From UBA4636 sp963650915 (GTDB lineage: Bacteria > Bacillota > Clostridia > Christensenellales > Borkfalkiaceae), in NCBI GenBank assembly GCA_963650915.1, contig CAVJMJ010000022.1:1-24168 (forward strand): a DNA stretch of 24,168 bases. Direction: 5' to 3'. Below the pieces are notes generated by a model, which saw only the letters and a program-made list of their open reading frames with translations, made no database searches and was not told the origin of the DNA. The translations under genes and the position numbers were made by a program. Position 1 is the first letter of the stretch, and the number at the start of each line of letters is the position of its first letter. Of this stretch, positions 1-7,723 are shown piece by piece.

Positions 1-21
1 AAAGCGACGGCATAAGCCCGC

Positions 22-58
22 ATTTTTTATAGATAATTTTTTATAGATAATTTTTATA
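22..58. repeat. 14-bp AT-rich tandem repeat
   Basis: A 14-bp unit (attttttatagata) occurs twice back to back at 22-35 and 36-49, followed by a partial third copy. It lies downstream of the response regulator stop and codes for nothing visible. It looks like simple replication-slippage sequence. Confidence 0.75.
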
Positions 59-183
59 AAAGCCAACCTATGATTTAAAAAAATTCGTCGTTTTTATAAA
101 AGACCGCCGATGATTTTTATCGAATAATTAGAGAAAGGGTTTACGAAAATTAAAAAACGAGCAAGGTTTGCCGAAATTTAGAA

Positions 184-269
184 GACCGTAGTCGTTTTTT
201 CGATACCGTAGTCGCTTTTCGGTATGAAAAAGGGGCTGCAATACTGCAATCGCTTTTCGGCATGAAAAA
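184..269. repeat. Three imperfect direct repeats downstream of the response regulator
   Basis: Copies near 184-203, 204-231 and 242-269 share a core resembling accgtagtcgcttttcgg. The second and third copies match over about 28 bases with a few substitutions and both end in atgaaaaa. The block lies just past the stop of the response regulator gene. No convincing rho-independent terminator is seen here. The remainder of 1-271 holds no gene that I can support. Confidence 0.6.
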
Positions 270-271
270 CT

Positions 272-1045
272 TTAAACGTTACCCAAAGCCGATTCGGTCA
301 AAATCGACCAACCGTATTGAGTAAGGTATCTTCCCGTATAGTCGGTGCCGTCGTTTAAAATCTCCCAGGTATCGCAAGTCGCGCCCTTAACGTTTATAAC
401 CGCCCGCGCCCTTTCGAAAGTAACCAAATCTTCAACGCCCGCTTCCTTTAAGGTAAGTCTTAAACGGGACACGGCGTCGCGGTAAAGGCGTTTACCGAGT
501 TCTGCGTTTTTATTCGGCCAAAGGGCGTCTATAGCCGTTTCCAACCCGACGTAAGAACCCTTTGCGTCGACTAAAAGGGCAAAAAGTTCTTTTGCTTTGC
601 TCGACGAAAAATCTACGGCTACGCCGTTTACGAACAAATCGAACCTGTCCAAGGTTTTTATAAATATCTTAGGCACCGACGGGTTCTTTTTAAACTCGGC
701 AAGCATTTTTAAAAGAGTTTCTTTTCTGTACGGTTTATGGCAAAACCCCGCAACTTTTCCGTCGAGTGCTTCTATTATTTCCTTTTCGTTTTCGGCGTAC
801 GCGCTTATAAAAACGATTTTTATGTCGGGCTTAAAAGAAAGCATGGTCTTTGCAACTTCTATTCCGTTTGCGTTCGGCATTTTTATATCTAAAAAAGCCA
901 CTTCTACGGGGTTGTTTTTTACGTAGTTAATTGCCGCAATCGACTCGTTCATAAACATTTGACACTCGATTTCGCTGTCGTCGATAATATGCGGTAAAAA
1001 CGTACTGAGGGATGACAATTCGTCGTCCAAAACGATTATTTTCAT
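272..1045 (-). CDS. Response regulator, REC plus winged-helix output domain
   Basis: A 257-residue two-component response regulator. The receiver domain spans about residues 1-120: acidic pair D7/D8, phospho-acceptor D53 in AFLDIKMP, S81 at the conserved Ser/Thr position, and K104 in the CHKPY motif. The C-terminal part (about 128-235) resembles the winged-helix fold of OmpR/SARP-type regulators, with an ALWPNKN turn and a run of basic residues (KRLYRDAVSRLR) suited to DNA contact. No full BTAD domain follows, so it is shorter than true SARP regulators. The start is supported by AAGGACG about 10 bases upstream. It lies 62 bp downstream of the sensor kinase on the same strand, so the two almost certainly form a pair. 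The regulated genes cannot be inferred from this window. Confidence 0.9.
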   Translation of the reverse strand: MKIIVLDDELSSLSTFLPHIIDDSEIECQMFMNESIAAINYVKNNPVEVAFLDIKMPNANGIEVAKTMLSFKPDIKIVFISAYAENEKEIIEALDGKVAGFCHKPYRKETLLKMLAEFKKNPSVPKIFIKTLDRFDLFVNGVAVDFSSSKAKELFALLVDAKGSYVGLETAIDALWPNKNAELGKRLYRDAVSRLRLTLKEAGVEDLVTFERARAVINVKGATCDTWEILNDGTDYTGRYLTQYGWSILTESALGNV

Positions 1046-1107
1046 AGGGTTCGTCCTTAAATCGATAAAATATAAAAGGTGTTTATTTATCTACGGATAT
1101 AGTCGGT

Positions 1108-3006
1108 TTAAAACGTCGTTTTATGGCAATAACGGGCTTCTAGCCCCGTTTTTGCGTCGTAATTTTGTTTTAAAGGGATTATTATTTCGATAAGCGTTCC
1201 CGAAGAAGAACTACTGATTTTAAATTGATAATTAAACTGAGCAAAGCGTTTTGCGGTGTTTTTAAGCCCGACGCCCTCGGTTTCTTTTTTTACGTCGAAA
1301 CCCTTTCCGTTGTCTTTTACGGTAACGACGGCGTAGTCGCCGTCTTTATACGAAGTTATCTCGATATAGCCCTCGTTTTCAGAGATTCCGTGGCGAACGG
1401 CGTTTTCCACAAGGGGTTGAAGGGATAAAACGGGAACGAAAAAGTCGGTAAAATCAAGGTCTAAAAGCAGTTGAATTTTATCGCCGAGCCGAAGGTTTTC
1501 GAGTTCGAAATAGTTTAAAACGTTATTGATTTCGTCTTCAAAGGGGATAAGTTCTACTTTGTCGCTATCGGTTACGAGGCGTAAATATTCGGCAAACCTT
1601 TCGATGGCTTTGTCGCCCTCTACGGTGTTTTTTTGATAGCGGGCTTGTATTGCCGTAAGCGAATTATAAATAAAATGTGGTTTTATCTGCGCTTTAAGTG
1701 CTTTGTTTTGCTCTATAACGAGTTGTTTTTCCAAGTCGTTTACGCGCATTGCCTCTCTTGCCGCAGAAGAAATTTTATACAGCCACAACACCGCAAAGAA
1801 AACAAGCATTATCATAAGTAACAGACAAAACAAAAATTCGGTGCCGAAAACCAAAAGCCCCAAAAAATCGCAAAGTTCAAACCAAAAAACGCCGAGCAGA
1901 AGACTATATAACACTCCGTAACATATCGTTTGAACGGGTGAAAAATTCGACCGCACGGTAACGAAGTAAATATACCCCGCAAAAATTGCAAACAGCGTTA
2001 TCGCAAAGACGGGGCATAGGGGCGTGCCGAAAAATATAGCCGTCAAAACGGTTAAAACGGCGGTCGAAGACAGTGTAACGATAAGCGTGGTTTTGCCTAT
2101 TTTCGTTTTGTTTTTCACAAGGTGCAACAAAAATACGCAAAGTGCAAGGATTGCCGAAGCAAACCTGATTGCACCCGAAACGCCGTAACTTATATTAAAG
2201 ATATACATCATATCTTTACTTACGACGAAGTGTAAAAACAGTAAAACCATGAATGCGGGCATCGTCCAATCTCGTTTTACCGAGAAGAAAAGAAAGGACA
2301 GTATGCTTACCGTAACGGCGCACAAAGAAAACCCCAAAGCAAAATAAGAAAAGACTTTTAACGCCGTACCGTAGACGGGGCTTCTTAATGAATCTTCTAT
2401 CCAGGGCGTCAAATTAAGCCCTGCGGTGTCGGTTGCCGAAAGTTCGATGACTATCTCCAAAGGGCTTCCGTCGGTGATATAGGGATAGACTTCGTCGTCG
2501 AAGTTTGAAATTTCAGTAGACGAAACTTCTTTTGAAAGAGTACCGCGCCTGACGCATAATTTTCCGTTGATAAACGACCTATAGGCGAAGTTTTCGTTAT
2601 CTCTGAAGACCAAAACGCTTTCGCCCGAGGCGACGTTATAGACTGTTATCTTATAAGAAGCGTAGCCCGTTTTGGGGAGGGTTTTTCCGCCGTAATTTTT
2701 ATAAGTCCAAACGGAAGGAAGATTTATCAGCCCGTCGGGTTCCCCCGTGTAACCGTCGGTTACTATCCATTTGTCGTAATAAAAATTCCACTCGCCGGCA
2801 AGGTTGCAGGCAACACCTCTTCCGCTTAACTTTACGCCCGTAAAGTCCGCCTCGCCGTTTACGACTTCGGGGCTATCGTATATTTTTTGATAGTTTAAGT
2901 TAAAAAGAAAAAGCGACGCCAAAAAAACGGCAAAGGAAAGGTATAACGCAATACAGGTTATAATTTTGATTTTTTTATTTTTTTGTTCTCTTTTTTCCGT
3001 ATTCAT
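1108..3006 (-). CDS. Sensor histidine kinase, 7TMR-DISM-like sensor with LytS-type kinase
   Basis: A 632-residue membrane sensor kinase. A signal anchor lies at about 13-36. An extracellular region (about 55-200) has the GEWNFYYDKW and LPSVW...YGG pattern of 7TMR-DISM extracellular domains, which usually bind carbohydrate or other small ligands. About seven hydrophobic segments follow (215-412). The kinase begins with QIKPHFIYNSL, putting the phospho-acceptor at H444, as in His_kinase (PF06580) proteins. The ATPase part has the N box ENAVRHG (N535), the G1 box DNGKG (D565) and GVGL (578). It is first in an operon with the response regulator. The last residues (about 620-629) are encoded by a palindromic dispersed repeat at 1126-1156, so the tail may be acquired sequence rather than fold. 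The ligand is unknown. Confidence 0.9.
   Translation of the reverse strand: MNTEKREQKNKKIKIITCIALYLSFAVFLASLFLFNLNYQKIYDSPEVVNGEADFTGVKLSGRGVACNLAGEWNFYYDKWIVTDGYTGEPDGLINLPSVWTYKNYGGKTLPKTGYASYKITVYNVASGESVLVFRDNENFAYRSFINGKLCVRRGTLSKEVSSTEISNFDDEVYPYITDGSPLEIVIELSATDTAGLNLTPWIEDSLRSPVYGTALKVFSYFALGFSLCAVTVSILSFLFFSVKRDWTMPAFMVLLFLHFVVSKDMMYIFNISYGVSGAIRFASAILALCVFLLHLVKNKTKIGKTTLIVTLSSTAVLTVLTAIFFGTPLCPVFAITLFAIFAGYIYFVTVRSNFSPVQTICYGVLYSLLLGVFWFELCDFLGLLVFGTEFLFCLLLMIMLVFFAVLWLYKISSAAREAMRVNDLEKQLVIEQNKALKAQIKPHFIYNSLTAIQARYQKNTVEGDKAIERFAEYLRLVTDSDKVELIPFEDEINNVLNYFELENLRLGDKIQLLLDLDFTDFFVPVLSLQPLVENAVRHGISENEGYIEITSYKDGDYAVVTVKDNGKGFDVKKETEGVGLKNTAKRFAQFNYQFKISSSSSGTLIEIIIPLKQNYDAKTGLEARYCHKTTF
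1126..1156. repeat. REP-like palindrome overlapping the kinase 3' end
   Basis: An imperfect palindrome with arms gcaataacgggct and agccccgtttttgc. The first 21 bases match 9200-9220 with one mismatch. Here it lies inside the sensor kinase reading frame and encodes its last residues (GLEARYCH). This suggests a small dispersed hairpin element that extended the reading frame. It could also affect mRNA stability between the kinase and regulator genes. Confidence 0.6.
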
Positions 3007-3050
3007 CGTTTTCTCGGGTCTTCTTTTAACGCTTTTATCTTACGGTAAAT

Positions 3051-3079
3051 ATTTTAGCACATATTTTAATTAAATGGAA
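3051..3079 (-). promoter_or_regulatory. Probable promoter of the sensor kinase operon
   Basis: On the minus strand an extended -10 (TGC then TAAAAT, 3051-3059) lies about 40 bases ahead of the kinase start. A weak -35 candidate, TTCCAT at 3074-3079, is 17 bp further upstream. It sits downstream of the ktrA terminator, consistent with separate transcription. Confidence 0.4.
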
Positions 3080-3172
3080 TACCAAACGCCAAAAAAGTAG
3101 ATTTTTTGCAAAAATATTTTAATGCGACGGATCTCGGAATATTTCTTTTTACATTTTTCTGTCGTTAAATAC

Positions 3173-3203
3173 GAAAAAAGCCTTCGCTTTTTCGGCAAAG
3201 GCT
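3173..3203 (-). terminator. Rho-independent terminator of the ktrB-ktrA operon
   Basis: On the minus strand, arms AGCCTTTGC and GCGAAGGCT pair over 9 bp with one G-T wobble (3195-3203 and 3179-3187). The loop is 7 nt and a run of six T follows. It lies about 70 bp past the ktrA stop and isolates the potassium operon from the sensor kinase genes. Confidence 0.85.
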
Positions 3204-3274
3204 AAAAATATAAACTTGCGTTAAAATATAAAAATATAAATTTGCGGTCGTAAAAATTACAAATTATTATGTCG

Positions 3275-3922
3275 CTAAATTTTAAAGCATTTTTGCAGGG
3301 CTTTAAATTCACCGAGGACGTAAAGGGTCATGTCGGGCGAAAGCACGATTTCCGGCGTGACGGAAGGATTCATTTTTCCGTTCATTTTTACAGACAAAAT
3401 ACTGATTTTATATTTACGTCTGATATCGATTTGCCCGATGCTTTTACCTATCCAACTTTCGGGAACGGGAACTTCGAAAATAGAAAGGTCGGCGTCGAGT
3501 TTGATATAGTCCAAAACGTGGTTGGAACTGTATTTTATTGCCGCCCAATTTGCGACTTGTTCTTCGGGATATATAACCTCGTCTGCGCCGTTGCGAAGAA
3601 GAAGGCTCTTTTGAACGTCCCTTTCCGCCCTTGCCACGACGAGTTTCGCACCGAGTTCCTTTAAGTAGGTTGTGGTGATAAGCGATGCTTGAAAGTCGTT
3701 TGAAATGGTTACGAAGCAAACGTCGTAGTTATCGACGCCCAAAGTTTCCAAAAAGTTGCGGTTTGCGCTATCGCCGATTTGCGCACTGGTAACGAATTCC
3801 AAAACGTCGTTTACACGTCCCTCGTCACGGTCGATAGCCATAATCTGATGACCTAAGTCGTTAAGTCTTTTTGCAAGATGTCTGCCGAATCTGCCAAGCC
3901 CTATTACTAAAATAGATTTCAT
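3275..3922 (-). CDS. ktrA: KtrA/TrkA-type potassium uptake regulatory subunit (RCK protein)
   Basis: A 215-residue cytosolic gating subunit of a Ktr/Trk potassium uptake system. The RCK_N Rossmann fold starts with VIGLGRFG (glycines at 8, 10 and 13), and acidic residues at the end of the second strand (IDRD, D31/D33) are placed to bind nucleotide. The RCK_C domain covers about 135-215. The length fits single-RCK KtrA rather than the double-RCK TrkA of proteobacteria. In the family this ring binds ATP/ADP/NAD(H), and RCK_C often binds c-di-AMP; the latter cannot be judged here. The start is 7 bp after the ktrB stop, with GGGGTG inside the ktrB end acting as ribosome binding site, so translation is probably coupled. 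Confidence 0.92.
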   Translation of the reverse strand: MKSILVIGLGRFGRHLAKRLNDLGHQIMAIDRDEGRVNDVLEFVTSAQIGDSANRNFLETLGVDNYDVCFVTISNDFQASLITTTYLKELGAKLVVARAERDVQKSLLLRNGADEVIYPEEQVANWAAIKYSSNHVLDYIKLDADLSIFEVPVPESWIGKSIGQIDIRRKYKISILSVKMNGKMNPSVTPEIVLSPDMTLYVLGEFKALQKCFKI

Positions 3923-3929
3923 ATTTATT

Positions 3930-5279
3930 TCACCCCACGGTAATTTTTTCTATGGGAAGTCTGCCTTCCGTTAAATGTTTGTTTGAAACCGTCGCGACTA
4001 TCAGCGTCATTCCGCCGATACGCCCGATGTACATAAGCGCAATCAAAATAATCTTGGAGGCGGCGGAAAGACTTCTCGTAATGCCCAAAGACAACCCGAC
4101 CGTCGCTATTGCCGAAGCCGTTTCGTACAGGCATGTAACGAATGGTAGGTTTTCTATTCTACTTATTACGAGTGCCCCGCCTACCGACCCCGTCAAATAA
4201 ATAAGAAGTATGGCAACGGAGGTAAAAACGACGTCTAATCCCACTCTGCGTCCTAAAATCTGAGCGTCGCTACGGCGTTTGATTACCGCAACCATGCACA
4301 TCAAAAGCACGACGAAGGTGGTAATCTTCATACCGCCTGCCGTGGAACCGGGGGCACCGCCTATAATCATAAGTATGGACGTCGTAACGATTCCCGCTTC
4401 AGAAAATTTAGTTAAGTCGGTGGTGTTAAAGCCTGCCGTCCTCGGCGTTACCGCCTGGAAAAGCGATGCCAAAATTCTTTCGCTTAAAGGAAGATCGGAA
4501 TATTCCAAAAAGAAGAACAAAGTCGCGGGGACGAGTATAAGCCCTATCGTCGCGATAATTATGATTTTGCTTTGCAGTCTGTATTTTTTAAACCTGAATT
4601 TATGTGTGGTAATGTCTTCCCAAGTTAAAAAGCCGAGCCCGCCGAGTATTATCAAAAGCATGATAACAACGTTTACGAGCCAGTTATCGGCGTAAGAGGT
4701 GAGAGAGGAAAAAGGTTCTCTTACCCCCAAAAGGTCTATGCCTGCGTTGCAAAACGCCGAAACCGAGGTAAATACGGACATCCATAGTCCTTTAAAAAAG
4801 CCGAAGTCTTTTATAAACACGGGTGACAGAAGCAGTGCGCCCGCACCTTCTATGATAAAAGTACCTTTCAAAATAAACCCGGTAAGTTTCAGTATTCCGC
4901 TTATTTTAGGGGCGGAAACGGCGTCCTGAATGGTCGTTCTTTGGTGAAGCCCTATTTTTTTGCCGGATATTAGCATGAACGCGCTTGCAACGGTAATTAC
5001 GCCCAAACCGCCTACCTGAATCAAAAGTAATATTACAAATTGTCCGAAAAGCGACCAATAAGTGCCGGTATCCCTTACGACAAGCCCCGTAACGCAAACG
5101 GCGGTCGTTGCCGAAAAAGTTGCGTCTATAAAGGGCGTTACGACTCTTTCGTTAGAGGAAATAGGCAACATCAAGAGTAAAGCACCCGCCAAAATTACGC
5201 CCAAAAAGCCGAGCGCGATTATTTGGAAGGAGTTAAGTCTTATTTTCGGTTTACCTTTCTTTTTAATCGAATCACTCAT
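3930..5279 (-). CDS. ktrB: KtrB/TrkH-type potassium uptake transmembrane subunit
   Basis: A membrane pore subunit of the SKT superfamily (449 residues from the chosen start). Four selectivity-filter glycines are visible, one per pseudo-repeat, in CVTGL, CNAGI, RTAGF and ATVGL (residues 75, 190, 293 and 405 counted from the upstream Met). The gating-loop stretch GGAPGSTAGG is present. The reading frame also opens with a Met at 5309, but the promoter -10 ends only about 8 bases before it, which would make that start leaderless. The Met at 5279 (MSDSIKKKG), after a leader of about 30 nt, is preferred although its Shine-Dalgarno is weak (GAAGA). It is followed immediately by ktrA. Together they import potassium, probably Na+- or H+-coupled. 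Confidence 0.9.
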   Translation of the reverse strand: MSDSIKKKGKPKIRLNSFQIIALGFLGVILAGALLLMLPISSNERVVTPFIDATFSATTAVCVTGLVVRDTGTYWSLFGQFVILLLIQVGGLGVITVASAFMLISGKKIGLHQRTTIQDAVSAPKISGILKLTGFILKGTFIIEGAGALLLSPVFIKDFGFFKGLWMSVFTSVSAFCNAGIDLLGVREPFSSLTSYADNWLVNVVIMLLIILGGLGFLTWEDITTHKFRFKKYRLQSKIIIIATIGLILVPATLFFFLEYSDLPLSERILASLFQAVTPRTAGFNTTDLTKFSEAGIVTTSILMIIGGAPGSTAGGMKITTFVVLLMCMVAVIKRRSDAQILGRRVGLDVVFTSVAILLIYLTGSVGGALVISRIENLPFVTCLYETASAIATVGLSLGITRSLSAASKIILIALMYIGRIGGMTLIVATVSNKHLTEGRLPIEKITVG

Positions 5280-5316
5280 AATCTTCAACAAAAACAAAAA
5301 ATCGATCATTGTCGTG

Positions 5317-5345
5317 ATTATACTACGATTCGGGTAAAAAGTAAA
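5317..5345 (-). promoter_or_regulatory. Promoter of ktrB-ktrA
   Basis: On the minus strand, TTTACT (5340-5345) and a perfect TATAAT (5317-5322) are separated by 17 bp. The predicted transcription start is near 5310, just before the upstream Met codon. This argues for the downstream start of ktrB. Confidence 0.7.
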
Positions 5346-5433
5346 GCGTATTTACGGCAAAAATCAACAAGATCGAACACGCGATTTTTTATTTTTTTTC
5401 GTCATTCGTTTGTTTTCGGACGGACTATTTATC

Positions 5434-5462
5434 TTGACAAATTTCGAGCCTTAATGTATTAT
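5434..5462 (+). promoter_or_regulatory. Strong promoter of the flavodiiron protein operon
   Basis: A consensus TTGACA (5434-5439) and TATTAT (5457-5462) are 17 bp apart. The start site near 5469 gives a leader of about 110 nt. Within it, a short palindrome tcgttt-a-aaacga lies about 30 bases before the gene and could be an operator. The promoter is divergent from that of ktrB. Confidence 0.75.
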
Positions 5463-5582
5463 TAAATAAAGAAAAATTCCGTAATAAACGGGCAAAATAA
5501 CATTAAAACGGAGATTGAAAGGTTTAAATAAAAAATCTCGTTTAAAACGAAAATTTTCTTTTTAAATCAAGGCGGTAAAACC

Positions 5583-6749
5583 ATGTTTATTTCAAACGAT
5601 ATAAAGTATGCGGGCGTAAACGACCGCAACGTAGACCTTTTTGAAGGTCAGTACAAGGTGGAAAATGGTATGTCGTATAACTCTTACGTTATTTGCGACG
5701 AAAAGACGGCGGTTTTCGACGGCGTGGACGCAAATTTTGCAAGCGAATGGCTTGAAAACATTCAAAACGCACTGCACGGCGAAGTCCCCGATTATCTTAT
5801 AGTTTTGCATATGGAACCCGATCATTCGGGAAGCATACTTCGGTTTATGCAAAAGTATCAGTCGACTAAAATAGTTTCAAACAAAAAATCTTTCGAGATG
5901 ATGAAGAATTTTTTCGGTTGTGCTTTTTCGGACAGGCAAATAGTCGTTTCTGACGGTGAAGTTTTTAAAATAGGCAAGCACGAGATAACTTTCGTTTTTG
6001 CACCCATGGTGCATTGGCCGGAGGTTATGGTGGCGTACGATAGTTACGATAAAGTTTTGTTTTCGGCGGACGCTTTCGGAAAATTCGGAGATTTAAACGC
6101 CGACGAGGAATGGTCGGACGAGGCAAGGCGTTATTACGTTGGTATAGTCCAAAAATACGGTATGCCCGTTATGAATCTTTTAAAGAAAGCCGAAACCCTC
6201 GATATTAAAACGATTTGTCCTTTGCACGGTCCCGTTTTAAACGAAAATTTAGGCTATTATATAAACCTTTACAAAAAGTGGGCGAGTTTTGAGCCGGAAG
6301 AAAGCGGTGTAACCATATGCTATACCTCTGTTTACGGCAACACCAAAAAAGCGGTGGATTTGTTGGAAAATCGCTTAAAAGAGGGTGGCGAAAAGGTCGA
6401 AGTTTTCGATTTGGCACGGTGCGATATGTCCAAAGCCGTTGCGTCGGCATTCCGCTTTGACAGGCTCGTTTTGGCAACGACCACTTATTGCAACACAGTA
6501 TTTCCGCCGATGGGCGAGTTTCTAAGCCACCTTACCGTAAGAGATTTCAAGTCGAGAACGGTCGGGTTTATAGAAAACGGCGCTTGGGCACCAAACGCAA
6601 CTAAAACCATGCAAAAAAGTTTGGAATCTTGCAAAAATCTTAAATTCCTCGAAAACAACGTTCGTATACTGTCCGCACTCGACGAAAATTCCGTTGCGCA
6701 AGTCGAAAAAACGGCGGACGAACTTTTAGGAGAAAGCGTGGCTTTGTAA
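5583..6749 (+). CDS. Flavodiiron protein (FprA-type A-type flavoprotein)
   Basis: A 388-residue cytosolic flavodiiron protein. Family members reduce O2 to water or NO to N2O at a diiron site fed by FMN, protecting anaerobes. The metallo-beta-lactamase-like domain (1-240) carries the diiron ligands H76, E78 and D80 (HMEPDH, followed by H81), then H144 (MVHWPE), D163 (SADAF) and H215 (CPLHGPV). The flavodoxin domain (243-388) has the FMN phosphate loop TSVYGNT and the later AWAPNAT region. The length is typical of the minimal class A enzyme without a fused rubredoxin. A ribosome binding site AAGGCGG precedes the start. It heads a unit with an esterase and an aldehyde dehydrogenase. O2 versus NO preference cannot be read from sequence. 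Confidence 0.93.
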   Translation: MFISNDIKYAGVNDRNVDLFEGQYKVENGMSYNSYVICDEKTAVFDGVDANFASEWLENIQNALHGEVPDYLIVLHMEPDHSGSILRFMQKYQSTKIVSNKKSFEMMKNFFGCAFSDRQIVVSDGEVFKIGKHEITFVFAPMVHWPEVMVAYDSYDKVLFSADAFGKFGDLNADEEWSDEARRYYVGIVQKYGMPVMNLLKKAETLDIKTICPLHGPVLNENLGYYINLYKKWASFEPEESGVTICYTSVYGNTKKAVDLLENRLKEGGEKVEVFDLARCDMSKAVASAFRFDRLVLATTTYCNTVFPPMGEFLSHLTVRDFKSRTVGFIENGAWAPNATKTMQKSLESCKNLKFLENNVRILSALDENSVAQVEKTADELLGESVAL

Positions 6750-6774
6750 TAAAAACGAGGCTTTGTAGTCAAAA
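6737..6774 (+). repeat. 19-bp tandem duplication spanning a stop codon
   Basis: Copies 6737-6755 and 6756-6774 match at 16 of 19 bases. The first copy contains the last codons and stop of the flavodiiron gene. The second ends exactly at the ATG of the esterase gene and forms its leader. Confidence 0.7.
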
Positions 6775-7689
6775 ATGAAAAAATACGATATTTCCGAAGA
6801 TTTCGGTTTTTATTCCCGTTTTATTCCGCCCTTTAACGACGCGGTGGTAAAATATTGGAAAAAACTGATTAAAAACTCTTGTAAAATTTTGAAGCATTAC
6901 GACGATATCGAATGCAAGAAAATAGATTTAGGCGGGTTTTACGCCGTCTTGATAAGTCCGAAAGGGAAAGAAAAAGACGTTTTACCCTGTATAGTAGTGC
7001 TTCACGGCGGGGCTTTCGTCTTTCCGTCGCACACCAGTCATTACAGAACGGCGGTAAATTACGTTAAAAGTTTGGGCGTAAAAGTCGTCCTCGTCAACTA
7101 CCGCACGGCACCCGAAAACCCCTATCCTGTTCCCGAAAATGATTGCAAAAAAGCCCTTTCGTACATCGTAAACAATGCAAACACGCTCGGTATAGACGTA
7201 GATAAAATTGCCGTCGCGGGCGACAGTGCGGGCGGAAACTTAGCCGCAAAAGTCGGTAGGTATGCTCGTGAAAAGGGCATAAAACTTTGTTGTCAGGCGT
7301 ATTTTTACCCCGTAACCGATCCGGACGAAAATACCGAATCTAAAAAATCGTTTACCGACACGCCCATGTGGAACGCTACTTTAAACGAGAAAATGTGGCA
7401 TTATTACTTCAACGGCAAAACAGAAAAGGAAGCAAACTACGAAAAGATATTTTCACCCAAGTTTAATTTGTCTACCGCTCCCGCGTTTATCGAAACTTGC
7501 GAGTTCGATTGTTTGCGCGACGAGGGCAAGGCACTTTACGATTATTTTTTAAAAAATAACGTAAAGGCGGAATACAATCTTGTCAAAAACGCCATGCACG
7601 GGTACGAAATAAAAGACACCGAAATAACCGAAAACGCCTTTCAAAAACGTGCCGACTTTTTTAAAAAATATCTGTTAACCGACTTATAG
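6775..7689 (+). CDS. Alpha/beta hydrolase, HSL/NlhH-type esterase
   Basis: A 304-residue Abhydrolase_3 (hormone-sensitive-lipase group) carboxylesterase. The oxyanion-hole motif HGGAF is at 77-81, the nucleophile elbow GDSAGG at 149-154 (S151), the probable acid D245 in EFDCLRDEG, and the catalytic H275 in MHGYE. There is no signal peptide, so it acts in the cytosol, probably on short-chain acyl esters. It starts 26 bp after the flavodiiron gene with only a weak ribosome binding site (GAGG, spaced about 15 bases). The physiological substrate is unknown. Confidence 0.9.
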   Translation: MKKYDISEDFGFYSRFIPPFNDAVVKYWKKLIKNSCKILKHYDDIECKKIDLGGFYAVLISPKGKEKDVLPCIVVLHGGAFVFPSHTSHYRTAVNYVKSLGVKVVLVNYRTAPENPYPVPENDCKKALSYIVNNANTLGIDVDKIAVAGDSAGGNLAAKVGRYAREKGIKLCCQAYFYPVTDPDENTESKKSFTDTPMWNATLNEKMWHYYFNGKTEKEANYEKIFSPKFNLSTAPAFIETCEFDCLRDEGKALYDYFLKNNVKAEYNLVKNAMHGYEIKDTEITENAFQKRADFFKKYLLTDL

Positions 7690-7723
7690 GCTGACTTTTT
7701 ATTATATTAAGGGGACTATATAT

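Noticed and set aside
5280..5309. Longer ktrB start at 5309
   Set aside because: The promoter -10 ends about 8 bases before it, making it leaderless; the Met at 5279 is preferred, though the longer form is not fully excluded.
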